A stretch of 64,000 nt of DNA from Methylomagnum ishizawai (GTDB taxonomy: Bacteria; Pseudomonadota; Gammaproteobacteria; Methylococcales; Methylococcaceae). Location: assembly GCF_019670005.1 (NCBI RefSeq), contig NZ_AP019785.1, positions 62,001-126,000 on the forward strand. Reading direction: 5' to 3'. The stretch's first letter is position 1, and each line of letters begins with the position of its first letter. This document shows positions 46,667-55,609 of the stretch, in pieces. The notes under the pieces are model-generated. The model made no database searches and was not told where the DNA came from. It saw only the letters and a program-made list of their open reading frames with translations. A program made the position numbers and the translations under genes.

Positions 46667-47419
46667 ATGAAAGCCTACATCATCACCTTGTCCGGCAACC
46701 CAAGCTCCGCCGCGGCGGCGCGGAACTGCCATGCCAGCGCCCTGGCCCAGGGCTACGACGTGGCCTATTTCGAAGCCTCGACCGGAACCACGGGGCGGGC
46801 AGTATTACAGGAGGAGGGGATACGACCCATCACCGCCACCGGCGGTGGAACGGCCAGCTTGCGCCGCCATCAGCGGGAATGGCTGGAACAACCCGGCACC
46901 CTGGGCTGCTATGCCTCGCATTTCCGGTTGTGGCGGCGGTCCGTCGAATTGGGCGAACCCATCGTGGTGTTCGAGCACGATGCCTTGGCGCTGGCCCCGT
47001 TCCCTGCCATCGGGTGGCGCGACGTATTGCATATGGAGTGCGAGGGGAATTTGACCCGGCTCGGGGCCGATTGGGCGCGGAACGACCGCATGGAAACCGG
47101 CCACGGAATCTATCGGCTGGGATTCAGCCCATCCGAGTTGCCGGAGTTGGTGTGCATGCCGTGCTGCCATGCCTACGCCATCCAACCCCACGCGGCGGCG
47201 GCCTTGATCGAAGATGCCCGCCGCCAGGGTTGGTTCGCGGTGGACCGGGCCATGCGCGAGCCGGTGGTGATGATCGAAACCCACAGCCCCTCACTGGCGA
47301 CTTTCCAGAAGGAGTATATGAACGTCAGCAGCACCGCCTCGTGGCGCTGGAAAAGCCGCCATTGGCTGGGCAACGCCATCGCCCGCGCCAAACGCCGGGT
47401 GGGTTGGCCAGTCCCGTAA
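46667..47419 (+). CDS. GT25-like glycosyltransferase
   Basis: 250 residues starting MKAYIITLSGNPSSAAAARNC, as in LPS family 25 enzymes (start strand, then short helix), with GTLGCYASHFRLWRRSVELGEPIVVFEHDALALAP as the nucleotide-sugar/metal region; EHDA stands where EDDA is usual. It is more divergent than the two GT25 genes on the other strand. Last gene of the rightward run; its stop is 17 nt from the stop of the leftward run. Confidence 0.75.
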   Translation: MKAYIITLSGNPSSAAAARNCHASALAQGYDVAYFEASTGTTGRAVLQEEGIRPITATGGGTASLRRHQREWLEQPGTLGCYASHFRLWRRSVELGEPIVVFEHDALALAPFPAIGWRDVLHMECEGNLTRLGADWARNDRMETGHGIYRLGFSPSELPELVCMPCCHAYAIQPHAAAALIEDARRQGWFAVDRAMREPVVMIETHSPSLATFQKEYMNVSSTASWRWKSRHWLGNAIARAKRRVGWPVP

Positions 47420-47436
47420 CGGCGTCCGCCCCGGAT

Positions 47437-48213
47437 TCAAATGATTTTGCCCGGATGCCACCGCCGGTATTGATCGGTCCCCCAAACCCGAGCCCGGTAA
47501 ATCCATAAACGGATGCCCGTGGGCAGGGCCGGATAAACCAATTGGCGACGCAGCGCTTCCCGTTCCGGCATGGTGCTGTGCGCGGGGTCGTCCAAGGTAT
47601 AGCGGTGGCGGACCAAAACAGGGTCGATGCCGTACAGCCCGAGGCCAGCCGCCTCGTGCCCGCCGGTCCAATGATCGATGGGGACATGCAATGGATAGGC
47701 CCGCGCCAAAATCTTGCGGGCGGCGGCCTGGGTGGCGAGATAACCGACGGTGCAATAAGGCGGACGGACAAACCGCCGCGCCGTCCAGCCCGGTGCGAGG
47801 GTTTTCCGCTGCCAATGGGAATATTCCCCCCCGGCGTGGTAAAGCAACAACAGCTCGCAGTCGGTGGGCAAGCCATCGCGCCTGGCCAATAGCCCGGGCA
47901 AAGCGGGCGTTATCACGGCGTCGTCCTCCAGGATCAGCGCGGACTCGATGTTTTCATCCACCATGCGCCGCAACAGCCGCAAATGGGACAGGGCACAGCC
48001 GATTTCCCCTGCCGCCAATTCCCGCCCCAGGCGCTGCCGCGCCCGTTCCAGGCTGTAGACCCCGGCCAAATCGGCCCCGGACAACCGGCGGCCATCCACG
48101 GCGGGCACGATCTCGAACGGCAGGCCCAAAGCTTCCAGTTGCTCCACCATGCAGGCGCGGCGTTCGGGGGAACGGTCCAGGTTGACGACCCAGACCGGAG
48201 GGAAAACCGCCAT
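47437..48213 (-). CDS. GT25 glycosyltransferase
   Basis: 258 residues from ATG 48213; the frame extends to 48351 but the family starts at VWVVNLDRSPERRACM. Key motifs: LGLPFEIVPAVDGRRL, GEIGCALSHLRLLRRMVDENIESALILEDDAVITP (EDD metal site), PIDHWTGG. Related in sequence to 49207-49989, so the pair arose by duplication. GT25 enzymes add hexoses to LPS or other surface glycans. Confidence 0.9.
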   Translation of the reverse strand: MAVFPPVWVVNLDRSPERRACMVEQLEALGLPFEIVPAVDGRRLSGADLAGVYSLERARQRLGRELAAGEIGCALSHLRLLRRMVDENIESALILEDDAVITPALPGLLARRDGLPTDCELLLLYHAGGEYSHWQRKTLAPGWTARRFVRPPYCTVGYLATQAAARKILARAYPLHVPIDHWTGGHEAAGLGLYGIDPVLVRHRYTLDDPAHSTMPEREALRRQLVYPALPTGIRLWIYRARVWGTDQYRRWHPGKII

Positions 48214-48347
48214 GTTCGATCGGCCCTCATCAGGCTGTGGATCGGAAACCGCAAATACCACCCGATAAAAGCATTTTTTATTTGCATCGAATCCGGGGCA
48301 GAAACGGGTAAACGCTATTTTGAGCGGTCTTGGCATGGGGATTTGAA

Positions 48348-49172
48348 TCACTCGTTGGGCACGGTATCCAGCTCGTCCCGGCGATACGGGTGGATGGGGG
48401 TTTTATGCAGGAGTCTTTCATGGATGGTGCTGGCGAACCGAGTCCAGAGGAAATGCCGGAGGGGTTGCGGCAGGAGCGGCTTGCCGACGGCCATGGCGAT
48501 ATCCATCGCCTGCAAGGCCAACTTGGAAATACATTGGCCCAGCCGGGAGCGCTTTTGGTTGAAAGCATAGCTGGCAGCGATATGCCGTGGCCCTGAATAA
48601 CCCATGAAATCCAAAATGGCATTCATCCCCGCCGACGAGTTCAAAACCTCCGTCTGGAAACAGGCGACATGCCGGGGATATTGGGCGACCAGCCGCTCTA
48701 TTTCGGCATGGTAAGCATCCCAATATAACCCCAGCGCCCGGGCTTTGTCCGGCTCGGGAAATTTGGGGAACGACGCATCCCAAAACGGGTTTTTCTGCCA
48801 CACGCCGCCATCATGCTCATACCAGTGGTTGAAATTTTCGGTTTTCTTGAGATAGCTTGCCACCATATGTTCACGCGGGCGTTCCAGGCAGATGAAGCGG
48901 CATTCGGGGACTTCCCCGAGCAGGAATTCCACATAAGGGAGGTAATACATGCCGATGTCGCCAAAATATTCCCCCGAACCATAACGCGAGCGCAATTCCC
49001 CGATCCAAGCCAGCAGATTGTCGTGGTCGCCCGTCCATTTCAGCGGGCGCTTAGTGGTGTCGTCGATTCCACCTTCGTGCAGCATGGTGATACCCGGTTG
49101 GTCGCATAGCAAATGCGCCAGGGAAAGGGTGCCACAGCGGCCAGTACCGAGACCAATAATGAGTTTACCCAT
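48348..49172 (-). CDS. Sulfotransferase-like P-loop protein
   Basis: 274 residues. The N-terminal loop KLIIGLGTGRCGTLSLAHLL fits the 5'-phosphosulfate-binding loop of PAPS-dependent sulfotransferases. ECRFICLERPREHMVASYLKK is the likely 3'-phosphate region, though the serine/arginine pattern is not classical. It stands between two GT25 genes, which points to sulfation of the surface glycan. It is a second sulfotransferase in the same 24-kb segment as the NRPS-fused one. Confidence 0.78.
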   Translation of the reverse strand: MGKLIIGLGTGRCGTLSLAHLLCDQPGITMLHEGGIDDTTKRPLKWTGDHDNLLAWIGELRSRYGSGEYFGDIGMYYLPYVEFLLGEVPECRFICLERPREHMVASYLKKTENFNHWYEHDGGVWQKNPFWDASFPKFPEPDKARALGLYWDAYHAEIERLVAQYPRHVACFQTEVLNSSAGMNAILDFMGYSGPRHIAASYAFNQKRSRLGQCISKLALQAMDIAMAVGKPLLPQPLRHFLWTRFASTIHERLLHKTPIHPYRRDELDTVPNE

Positions 49173-49206
49173 AGTCGTGATTCCGTGGCATGGGGGCGGT
49201 CCGGGC

Positions 49207-49989
49207 CTAGAGGCGTTTTCCGGGATGGTATTTGCGGTAGCGCTTGATCATCCAAACCTTGAGGCGATAAAGGTATAGCCCCAGGCCGGCGGGGAGTTCC
49301 GGCAAGCCCCATTGTTTCCAGTAACGTTCCCGGTCGGCGGCGATGATCGAACCGCCGGTGTCCTCCGGCGCGGCTTCCCGGATACCCAAGGGATCGACAC
49401 CGTACAACCGCAGTCCCGCCGCCAGGCTGCCGCCGGTCCAGTGGTCGATGGGTGCCCGGAGCGGCAGGGTTTGGGCCAGCAATTTCAGCGCCGCGCCGCG
49501 CCGGACCAAATAGCCGAGCGTGCTGAAAGCGGGATGGGCGAAACGGCCAATCCGGTAGCCCGGCACCCAGTGCCGCCGTCCCCAACGCGACAATTGCCCA
49601 TCGACATGGTAGAGCATCACCACCTCCCAATCGTCCGGTAGATCCGCCCGCGCCGCCAGCAGGCGGCACAGGGCGGGGCCGGGCTGGGCGTCGTCTTCGA
49701 GGATCAACGCCGCTTCGATATCCTCGTCCACCATACGCCGGTATAGCCGCAGATGGGACAGGGCGCAGCCGATTTCGCCGGGCGTCAGCTCCCGCCCGAG
49801 GCTGGCGACCGCCTGCCTGGGATCGTAGACCGTTGCCAAGTCGGCGGGGCCGAGCGTCGCGCCGTCGATGGCGGGAACGATTTCAAAGGGCAGGCCGAGC
49901 GCCTGCAAATGACGGTGGATATGGGCGCGGCGCTCGCTGGAGCGGGCCAGATTGACCACCCAGATGGGCGGGAAACCGGCCTGCTTCAT
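49207..49989 (-). CDS. GT25 glycosyltransferase
   Basis: 260 residues from ATG 49989, which overlaps the TGA of the upstream gene (ATGA); the longer frame to 50346 is its shadow. IWVVNLARSSERRAHIHRHL, LPFEIVPAIDGATLG, GEIGCALSHLRLYRRMVDEDIEAALILEDDAQPG (EDD), PIDHWTGGSLAAGL. Paralogous to 47437-48213. Confidence 0.92.
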   Translation of the reverse strand: MKQAGFPPIWVVNLARSSERRAHIHRHLQALGLPFEIVPAIDGATLGPADLATVYDPRQAVASLGRELTPGEIGCALSHLRLYRRMVDEDIEAALILEDDAQPGPALCRLLAARADLPDDWEVVMLYHVDGQLSRWGRRHWVPGYRIGRFAHPAFSTLGYLVRRGAALKLLAQTLPLRAPIDHWTGGSLAAGLRLYGVDPLGIREAAPEDTGGSIIAADRERYWKQWGLPELPAGLGLYLYRLKVWMIKRYRKYHPGKRL

Positions 49990-51470
49990 GGGGAGACGGG
50001 CATTTCCAGGGGTATCGGGACCAGCCGGTCGCCGCCCTTGGCTTTGGATTCCGCGCCATCCTCCTCGTGGTAGCCGTCCTCGGTGTTGACCGACCACACA
50101 TCCCAGGCTTCCTCCAGCACGTTGCGGGCGGCGTAGATGCCGGTGAGCATGGAATGGTCCATGTTGTTGTAGCGGTGCAGGCCATTGCGGCCGATGGTCT
50201 GCAAATTCCCGAAATGGGCCAGGTAGTCGCGGAGGATGCCGACCAGCCGTTGATATTCGTGGTCGTAGACCGGATAGGCCATCTCCGCCCGCACCACCGT
50301 GCCATCCCGCACCTCGCCAGCCCGGATCAAGCCCAGCCGGGCGCATTCGAGGATGCCCAGGTCGATCAATCGCTCATCCGGCCAGTTCCATTCGGGATCG
50401 CTGTCCCACAGGAAATATTCCAGGCCCAGGGTCGTAGTCGAGGGGTCGGGCACCATGTGGGGACTCCAGTTCTTGTAGTTCTGGATGCGGCCCAGCTTGA
50501 CTTCCGGGGTGTGGATGTAAATCCAGTTGTCGGGGAACACGTCCGCCCGGTCCACGATCAGCACCACGCTGAGGAAATCCCGGTAGCGCAGGCCATGGGC
50601 CGCCCGCAGCACCTCGTCGGGCGGCGGCGGGTCCAAGGCCAGGATCAAATCGCGCAGGGCCATGGAGGAAATGAAATGGCTGCCAGCGAATTCCACCCGC
50701 TCGCCGTCCGGGCCACGGCCATGCACGCATTCCACCCGTCCGTGGCGGTGGCAGACGGCGCCGACCCGGACGCCGGTGGCGACGCTATTGCCCTGCGCCC
50801 GGATGCGGTCGCGGAAACACTCCCACATCAAGCCCGGCCCCAGGCGCGGATAATGGAAACGCTCGATCAGCGAAGTCGGCACCGGCCCCGCCCCGCGCCC
50901 GAAGGGCAAGGCGTTGAGCAAGGCTTTCTTCAGCGATAAATCCTTGATCCGCTGCGACGCCCAATCGGCGGAAATATGGTCGCAAGGGATGCCCCAAACC
51001 TTTTCGGTATAGGTCTTGAAAAAGATCTCGAATAGCCGTTTGCCAAAACGCCGGCTGACCCATTCCTCGAAGCTGCGGTCGGGTGAGCGGCGGGGCAAAA
51101 CATGGGCGTGGGCATAACTGGCGGCCACCCGCATCGATTCCAGCACCCCCAGCCCGGACAGGGCGTTCAGAGGCCGCAAGGGGTAGTCGAAGAAATGCCC
51201 CCGGTAATGGATGCGGGAGAGGCGGGGCCGTTCGAGGAATGCCTCGCCCAGCGTCTCGCGCCAGAGGGCGTTGATTTCGGGAAGCCTGGAAAAGAAGCGA
51301 TGGCCGCCGATATCGAAACGGTAATCGCGGTAGGTGGCGGTGCGGGAGAGGCCGCCCATTTCCGCGGAAGCTTCCAGGACGGTGGTGGCGGCACCCTGCC
51401 GCCCCAATTCGTAGGCGGCGGTCAGCCCGGCGGGGCCAGCCCCGATGACGATGGTGTGAGGGTAAGACAT
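49986..51470 (-). CDS. FAD-dependent amine-oxidase/UDP-galactopyranose-mutase-like protein
   Basis: 494 residues. Dinucleotide-binding start TIVIGAGPAGLTAAYELGRQG, then GGLSRTATYRDYRFDIGGHRFF, TYTEKVWGIPCDHISADWASQRIKDLS and the end motif HRYNNMDHSMLTGIYAARNV. These features are shared by a group of FAD proteins (protoporphyrinogen-oxidase/UGM-like) common in polysaccharide clusters. Substrate not known; a sugar-nucleotide or polyprenyl-sugar is a reasonable guess from context. Coupled to the downstream GT25 gene. Confidence 0.88.
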   Translation of the reverse strand: MSYPHTIVIGAGPAGLTAAYELGRQGAATTVLEASAEMGGLSRTATYRDYRFDIGGHRFFSRLPEINALWRETLGEAFLERPRLSRIHYRGHFFDYPLRPLNALSGLGVLESMRVAASYAHAHVLPRRSPDRSFEEWVSRRFGKRLFEIFFKTYTEKVWGIPCDHISADWASQRIKDLSLKKALLNALPFGRGAGPVPTSLIERFHYPRLGPGLMWECFRDRIRAQGNSVATGVRVGAVCHRHGRVECVHGRGPDGERVEFAGSHFISSMALRDLILALDPPPPDEVLRAAHGLRYRDFLSVVLIVDRADVFPDNWIYIHTPEVKLGRIQNYKNWSPHMVPDPSTTTLGLEYFLWDSDPEWNWPDERLIDLGILECARLGLIRAGEVRDGTVVRAEMAYPVYDHEYQRLVGILRDYLAHFGNLQTIGRNGLHRYNNMDHSMLTGIYAARNVLEEAWDVWSVNTEDGYHEEDGAESKAKGGDRLVPIPLEMPVSP

Positions 51471-51526
51471 GGGATTAAACGAGGGAGAGCGGTTTTGATT
51501 TTTAGTGTTCTATGGCGTAGGCGACC

Positions 51527-52540
51527 TCATTTTACGCGATTGTGGCGGTGGTCCGCGCCATCCACGATAGCGACGTAGGCGAAAGCGCCGCTAGCGTACA
51601 AGAAATACAGCCAATGCCATGGCACTACCCGCGCCGCGAACCAAGCGCCTCGGACACGCCAGAAAAACCGATACAGCGGCGCGTTCAACACCAGTAACCC
51701 CGCCGCCGCCAGCCCGGCCAGAAGCCCCGCCCAGGGCCATAGCGCCGCGCTGCCCAAGCCCCCCGCGAACACCCAGGCCAGTACCGCGCTGAGCCGGGCC
51801 GCATGGCTCAGGTTCAAATCGTTCCGCAACGCTCCATGCCGCCGGAGCAACCGCGTCCAGGGAATGGCCCGTTGGAAAATATCGGTGCGGAGCAGGGTCC
51901 ACACATCCCAGCGCTTGAGGTGCTTGACCTGGATGTCCTTGCACAAGCGGATGCGGTGGCCGACCGCGCCCAGGCGGTAGCCGAACTCGATATCCTCCAT
52001 GGCCGGAATATCGATCCCGGCATCGAAACCGCCGAGCGCGGTGAATATCCCGCGCCGGACCGCGCCGCAAGCGGTCCAGAAGGTATGGGCGTCCTCCCGT
52101 GCGGTTTGATGGACATGATGATGCAAGAGATTGCGGTATTGGGACAGGAAGCCCGGATGTCCCGGCGCATCGTCGTAGGAGCCGAACAGCGCGGCCAAGT
52201 CCGGCCCATTGTGGAAAACGGCGCGGACCTGGGCCACCACTGTCGGCGTGGGCACCACATCCGCATCCAGGAACAACAGGATATCGCTGCGGGCCAGCCG
52301 CGCCGCGGCGTTGCGGGCGGCGGCGGGACCGGAACGCGCTGGCAAATGCGTCACCTTGGCCCCCATGGCCGCCGCCCTGGCCGCCGAGCCATCGTCCGCC
52401 CCGTCCACCGCCACGATTACTTCGTCCGGCGGCGGTACCAAGCATTGCAGGCCCGCCAGGCATTGCCGGAATTCGTCGCCGCCTTGGTGGACGGGCACAA
52501 GCACGGCGACGGTAGGAAGCATGGATTCCATGGGTATCAT
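51527..52540 (-). CDS. Family 2 glycosyltransferase with C-terminal membrane helices
   Basis: 337 residues from ATG 52540 (52531 and 52522 are also possible starts). GT2 motifs: VAVLVPVHQGGDEFRQCL, VIVAVDGADDGSAARAA, GPAAARNAAARLARSDILLFLDADVVPTP and a downstream IPAMEDIEFGYRLGA. The C-terminal ~100 residues hold two or three hydrophobic segments (VLAWVFAGGLGSAALWPWAGLLAGLAAAG). First gene of the leftward run. Confidence 0.9.
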   Translation of the reverse strand: MIPMESMLPTVAVLVPVHQGGDEFRQCLAGLQCLVPPPDEVIVAVDGADDGSAARAAAMGAKVTHLPARSGPAAARNAAARLARSDILLFLDADVVPTPTVVAQVRAVFHNGPDLAALFGSYDDAPGHPGFLSQYRNLLHHHVHQTAREDAHTFWTACGAVRRGIFTALGGFDAGIDIPAMEDIEFGYRLGAVGHRIRLCKDIQVKHLKRWDVWTLLRTDIFQRAIPWTRLLRRHGALRNDLNLSHAARLSAVLAWVFAGGLGSAALWPWAGLLAGLAAAGLLVLNAPLYRFFWRVRGAWFAARVVPWHWLYFLYASGAFAYVAIVDGADHRHNRVK

Positions 52541-52897
52541 CCGGTTCGATGGATCGCTGGGGACATGGCCGGAAATAATTTCCCGGAATCATTGGGTACG
52601 GCGTCATGTGTCCAGGCGCATGGGCCGGGAGGAACGGGTACTATGCCACCAGGATACCCCGGCTGGATTCGATTCAGGCCGACCCCGGCATTCCCGGATG
52701 CTCCCGCATCGAGCCCATGCCCGACACCGCCGTTTTCGGAGACCTACCGCAACGCGGTCGGGCGGCATTCCCCAACGACCGGCCACCCAAGGACCCCGGG
52801 CAGCGAATGGCCGCTCGATAGGGCGTCCATAAAAAGCCTGCTTCCATGGCCGACACAATACAACCCTGCCTTATGGCTTCTTTCCCCGAGCTGATAT
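52541..52897. other. Intergenic with a sequence resembling the ISAzo13 end
   Basis: Promoter gap between the leftward GT2 gene and the truncated rightward gene at 52898. Bases 52563-52590 (GGCCGGAAATAATTTCCCGGAATCA) closely match the sequence just past the ISAzo13-type remnant at 29783-29810, so it may be an element scar. Nothing else recognised. Confidence 0.4.
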
Positions 52898-53032
52898 ATG
52901 CCTAGACGCGCTTTTTTCTTGGCTCCCTTCCTGCGGATACCGCTCCCGCTCGTCCTGGCCTGCGGTGCCTTGCTCGCCTGGACCCTGGCTATCCACATCG
53001 AAAACGCCCGGCTTCTAGGCGACGCCAGCTTA
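52898..53032 (+). pseudogene. N-terminus of a membrane protein cut by IS5 copy C2
   Basis: 45 residues from ATG 52898: basic start MPRRAFF, one hydrophobic segment (IPLPLVLACGALLAWTLAIHI), then ENARLLGDAS before the IS. A single N-terminal anchor followed by a periplasmic stretch would be normal for a polysaccharide-related or chain-length protein, but the family cannot be told. The continuation is not found on the other side of C2 or C1. Confidence 0.55.
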
Positions 53033-53966
53033 GAGGACATCCGGCACATCTTGTGCTTTGCGCGGCGAACGCTTAAAAGACCCGTCTTTTGCGAAGCGGA
53101 AGCGGAGGAGACCCATGAGTTGCCTGGAAATCTCGGACCGGCTGTGGGAGCACGTGGAGCCATTGTTGGAGCCGTTCAAGCGGCGCAGGCCGGGCGGCTC
53201 CAAGCCGCTGGAGTTCCGGACGGTCATGAACGGGATTCTGTATGTGCTCAAGACCGGTTGCCAATGGGATTGCCTGCCGGCCTGCTACGGCTCGAAAAGC
53301 GCGGTCCACGAGCACTTTCAGAGATGGGTTGCCGCCGGCGTGTTCAAGGAGATGTTCCGCTGGTCGGCGGCGGAGTACGAGGAACTCGAGGGGTTCGACC
53401 TGGCTTGGCAGTCGATGGACGGCAGCCTGGTGCAGGCCCCGGTCCGCCAAGCCCGCTGCCAGAAGGACGAGGGCCTGGGGCGCAATCCCACGGATCGTGG
53501 GCGCAGCGGTGGCAAGATCCACCTTCAGGTGGACGGGAAGGGGATGCCTTTCGCCGTCGCGCAGGCCGGGGCCAACGTGCACGACAGCCGCCTGGTGACG
53601 GTCACCGTCGAGGCGGCCGTGATCGAGGCACCCGCCGACGCCGGGCAAAGTCCCAGGCATCTTTGCCTGGACAAAGGGTATGGCTACGAACGGGTCGAGC
53701 GGGAAGTCGCGGGACTGGGCTACACCCCCCATATCCGCAAGATCGGCGAGGAGAAGCGTTCCTGCGACTCCGAGCCAACCCACCCCGCGCGGAGGTGGGT
53801 GGTCGAGCGCGCTTTCGCCTGGCTCAAGGGCTTCCGGGCCATCCGAACCCGCTACACCTGCCGGGGAGCCAACTATCTGGCCTTCCTTCAGTTGGCGTGC
53901 GCCCTGATCCTGGGAAGACGGATCGAGGCCAAAACCGTGTAAGCAGTTTATGTGCCGGATGTCCTC
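53033..53966 (+). mobile_element. IS5-family element, copy C2
   Basis: 934 bp, same orientation as C1. Adjacent trinucleotides TTA (left) and TAA (right) do not match each other but match the inner and outer flanks of C1. Confidence 0.92.
53115..53942 (+). CDS. IS5-family transposase
   Basis: 275 residues, identical to the copy at 55811-56638 and one residue different from 28171-28998. DDE residues in QSMDGSLVQ, LCLDKGYGY and WVVERAFAW. Intact. Confidence 0.93.
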   Translation: MSCLEISDRLWEHVEPLLEPFKRRRPGGSKPLEFRTVMNGILYVLKTGCQWDCLPACYGSKSAVHEHFQRWVAAGVFKEMFRWSAAEYEELEGFDLAWQSMDGSLVQAPVRQARCQKDEGLGRNPTDRGRSGGKIHLQVDGKGMPFAVAQAGANVHDSRLVTVTVEAAVIEAPADAGQSPRHLCLDKGYGYERVEREVAGLGYTPHIRKIGEEKRSCDSEPTHPARRWVVERAFAWLKGFRAIRTRYTCRGANYLAFLQLACALILGRRIEAKTV

Positions 53967-54005
53967 TAAGCTTATAGGCAATCGAACTGGACTGGGAAAG
54001 GCACG

Positions 54006-55119
54006 ATGAACCGCTGTATCCGCATCCAACGGCTGGCCCCGCAGGACCGTGAACGGTGGCAGGCGCTGTTCTACCGCCACCAGCAGCAAAGCCGACGGCG
54101 TAGGCTGCTGGCCTTGAAGGCCCTGTGGGACGGCGAGAGCATGGCCGGGGTCTGCCGCAGCCAGGGAGTCCAGCGCAAGACGCTGGAGGAGTGGCTGGAC
54201 AGCTACCTGCATGGTGGCTTCGACGCCCTGCTGGCCCCGCAAAGGCGGCCCCGCCCGCAAGCCCTGAACCCGCAGCGGCGCAAGGTCCTGCGCTACATCC
54301 TGCTCCACAAGACGCCGGCGGACTATGGCATCGACAGTTACCAATGGACGGCGGCCCACGTCCAGGGTTTGCTCGTTAAGAAGTGGGGCCTGCCGCTGAG
54401 CGCCAACCGGCTTTACGAAATCTTCGACGAACTGGGCCTCTCCCACCAGCGCGCCCACCGCGACTACGGCCCCGCCCAGCCCGCCGAGCGGGCCGGCTTC
54501 GTGGAGGCGCTCGAAAAAAAACCGCCGAGGCCGACCCCGGCACCGCCCTCGTAGCCCTCGACGAGTTCGCGCTGCTGTCCACGACCTGCACCCACTACGC
54601 CTGGGCGGAGAAGAACACCGCCCCGGCGCCGCCGAGCAACGAGAAGCGGCGGGAGAAACTGAACGGTTTCCTGGCCCTGGACCTGGGCAGCGGCCAGACC
54701 ACCGTGGACTTCCAACCCCAGGCCAAAACCCCGAACGCCGTTTACGTCATCGCCCTGATCGTCCTGCGCTACGCCAGCCTGGACTACCAAAGGATTCTGT
54801 TCATCCTCGACAACTGCTCCATCCACAACGACTCCATGAAGGCCGCTCTGGCCGAGTTGCTGGCGGAAATCCCCCTGGCCCAGGGCATCGCCGTGCACTT
54901 CCTCCACACCCCGGCTACTCCCCCAAGTTCAACCCGGCCGAATACCTCATCCGCCTCGTCAGGAAGAACTCCCTCTACCACCTGCCCCATGCCATGACGG
55001 TCCAGCAGCGGGCCGAGCGCGTCCATCGGCACTTGGCCCAGGCCCCTCCCCAAACACCCCAGCAGGTCAAGAACATTCTCAGCCATATCTACCGCCTGCC
55101 AAAAAGTGGGTGGTCTTAG
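54006..55119 (+). pseudogene. IS630-family transposase with two frame breaks
   Basis: Frame 1 (54006-54554): HTH half, RRRRLLALKALWDGESMAGVCRSQGV. A -1 shift at A8 (54514-54521) continues KTAEADPGTALVALDEFALLST (first D) and ILFILDNCSIHND (second D). A missing C at 54909-54912 is then needed to reach GYSPKFNPAEYLIRLVRK (E) and the stop at 55119. The A8 shift could be programmed, as in some IS630 elements; the C4 loss would inactivate the copy unless it is a base-calling error. Confidence 0.78.
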
Positions 55120-55136
55120 GGCGGGAAGGGAGTAAT
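54006..55136 (+). mobile_element. IS630-family element (left end not determined)
   Basis: The right end ...GGGAGTAAT (55136) is shared with the fragment at 39576. The left end could not be fixed; it lies between C2 (53966) and the gene start at 54006. One transposase gene with two frame problems. Confidence 0.75.
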
Positions 55137-55609
55137 GCTGACAAAGCCGCCAAGGCTAGGATTATCAATTTCCATTTGAATGATATTTGAAGAATTTTAT
55201 TCATAGCGTTACCCCACGTGATCCGTCCAGACCTTGAAGTTCGTCAACTTACTCCTTATCTTGGGGTTGCAACGGATGGTCGCCCATGGACAATGGCAAC
55301 ACGCGGTCGTACGTAAAACCCGCGCCCAAGCCGAGTACCCCACTAGAGTCGTTGTGACGTCGGAGCAGGCTGGAATGCGGATTACGCGTTTTGGTTTTGG
55401 AGGCCTGTTTTCATCGTGAACATGGTTGCCGCGAGGCGGGCGAAGACATGGAGAGGCGCAAGCTGACGGCGATGTCCCCCATTAACAGGCACAGGAAGCG
55501 CCCCAGAATCGCTTGTGGGAGAAGTTGTTCGGAGGGGTGACCCAAGCGGGCCCGCACCGAAGGGATCGCGTGAACCCCGCCGCGCCTGTGAGCCTCGCAC
55601 GGCGGGATC
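55137..55609. other. Non-coding region upstream of a terminator, possible RNA gene
   Basis: No convincing ORF: the 61-residue frame at 55234 lacks a ribosome site and family. The last ~190 bases (55420-55609) are GC-rich and contain a strong stem CCCGCCG/CGGCGGG (about 55576-55605) directly before an intrinsic terminator, as in small stable RNAs or a leader. No known RNA family is recognised. Confidence 0.35.

Noticed and set aside
49990-50346. Upstream extension of the GT25 gene at 49207
   Set aside because: This part is a shadow of the FAD-protein gene; the GT25 family start and an ATGA overlap fix the start at 49989.
53073-54458. 461-codon leftward frame across IS5 copy C2 and the IS630 gene
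   Set aside because: Antisense to two transposases; crosses the element border.
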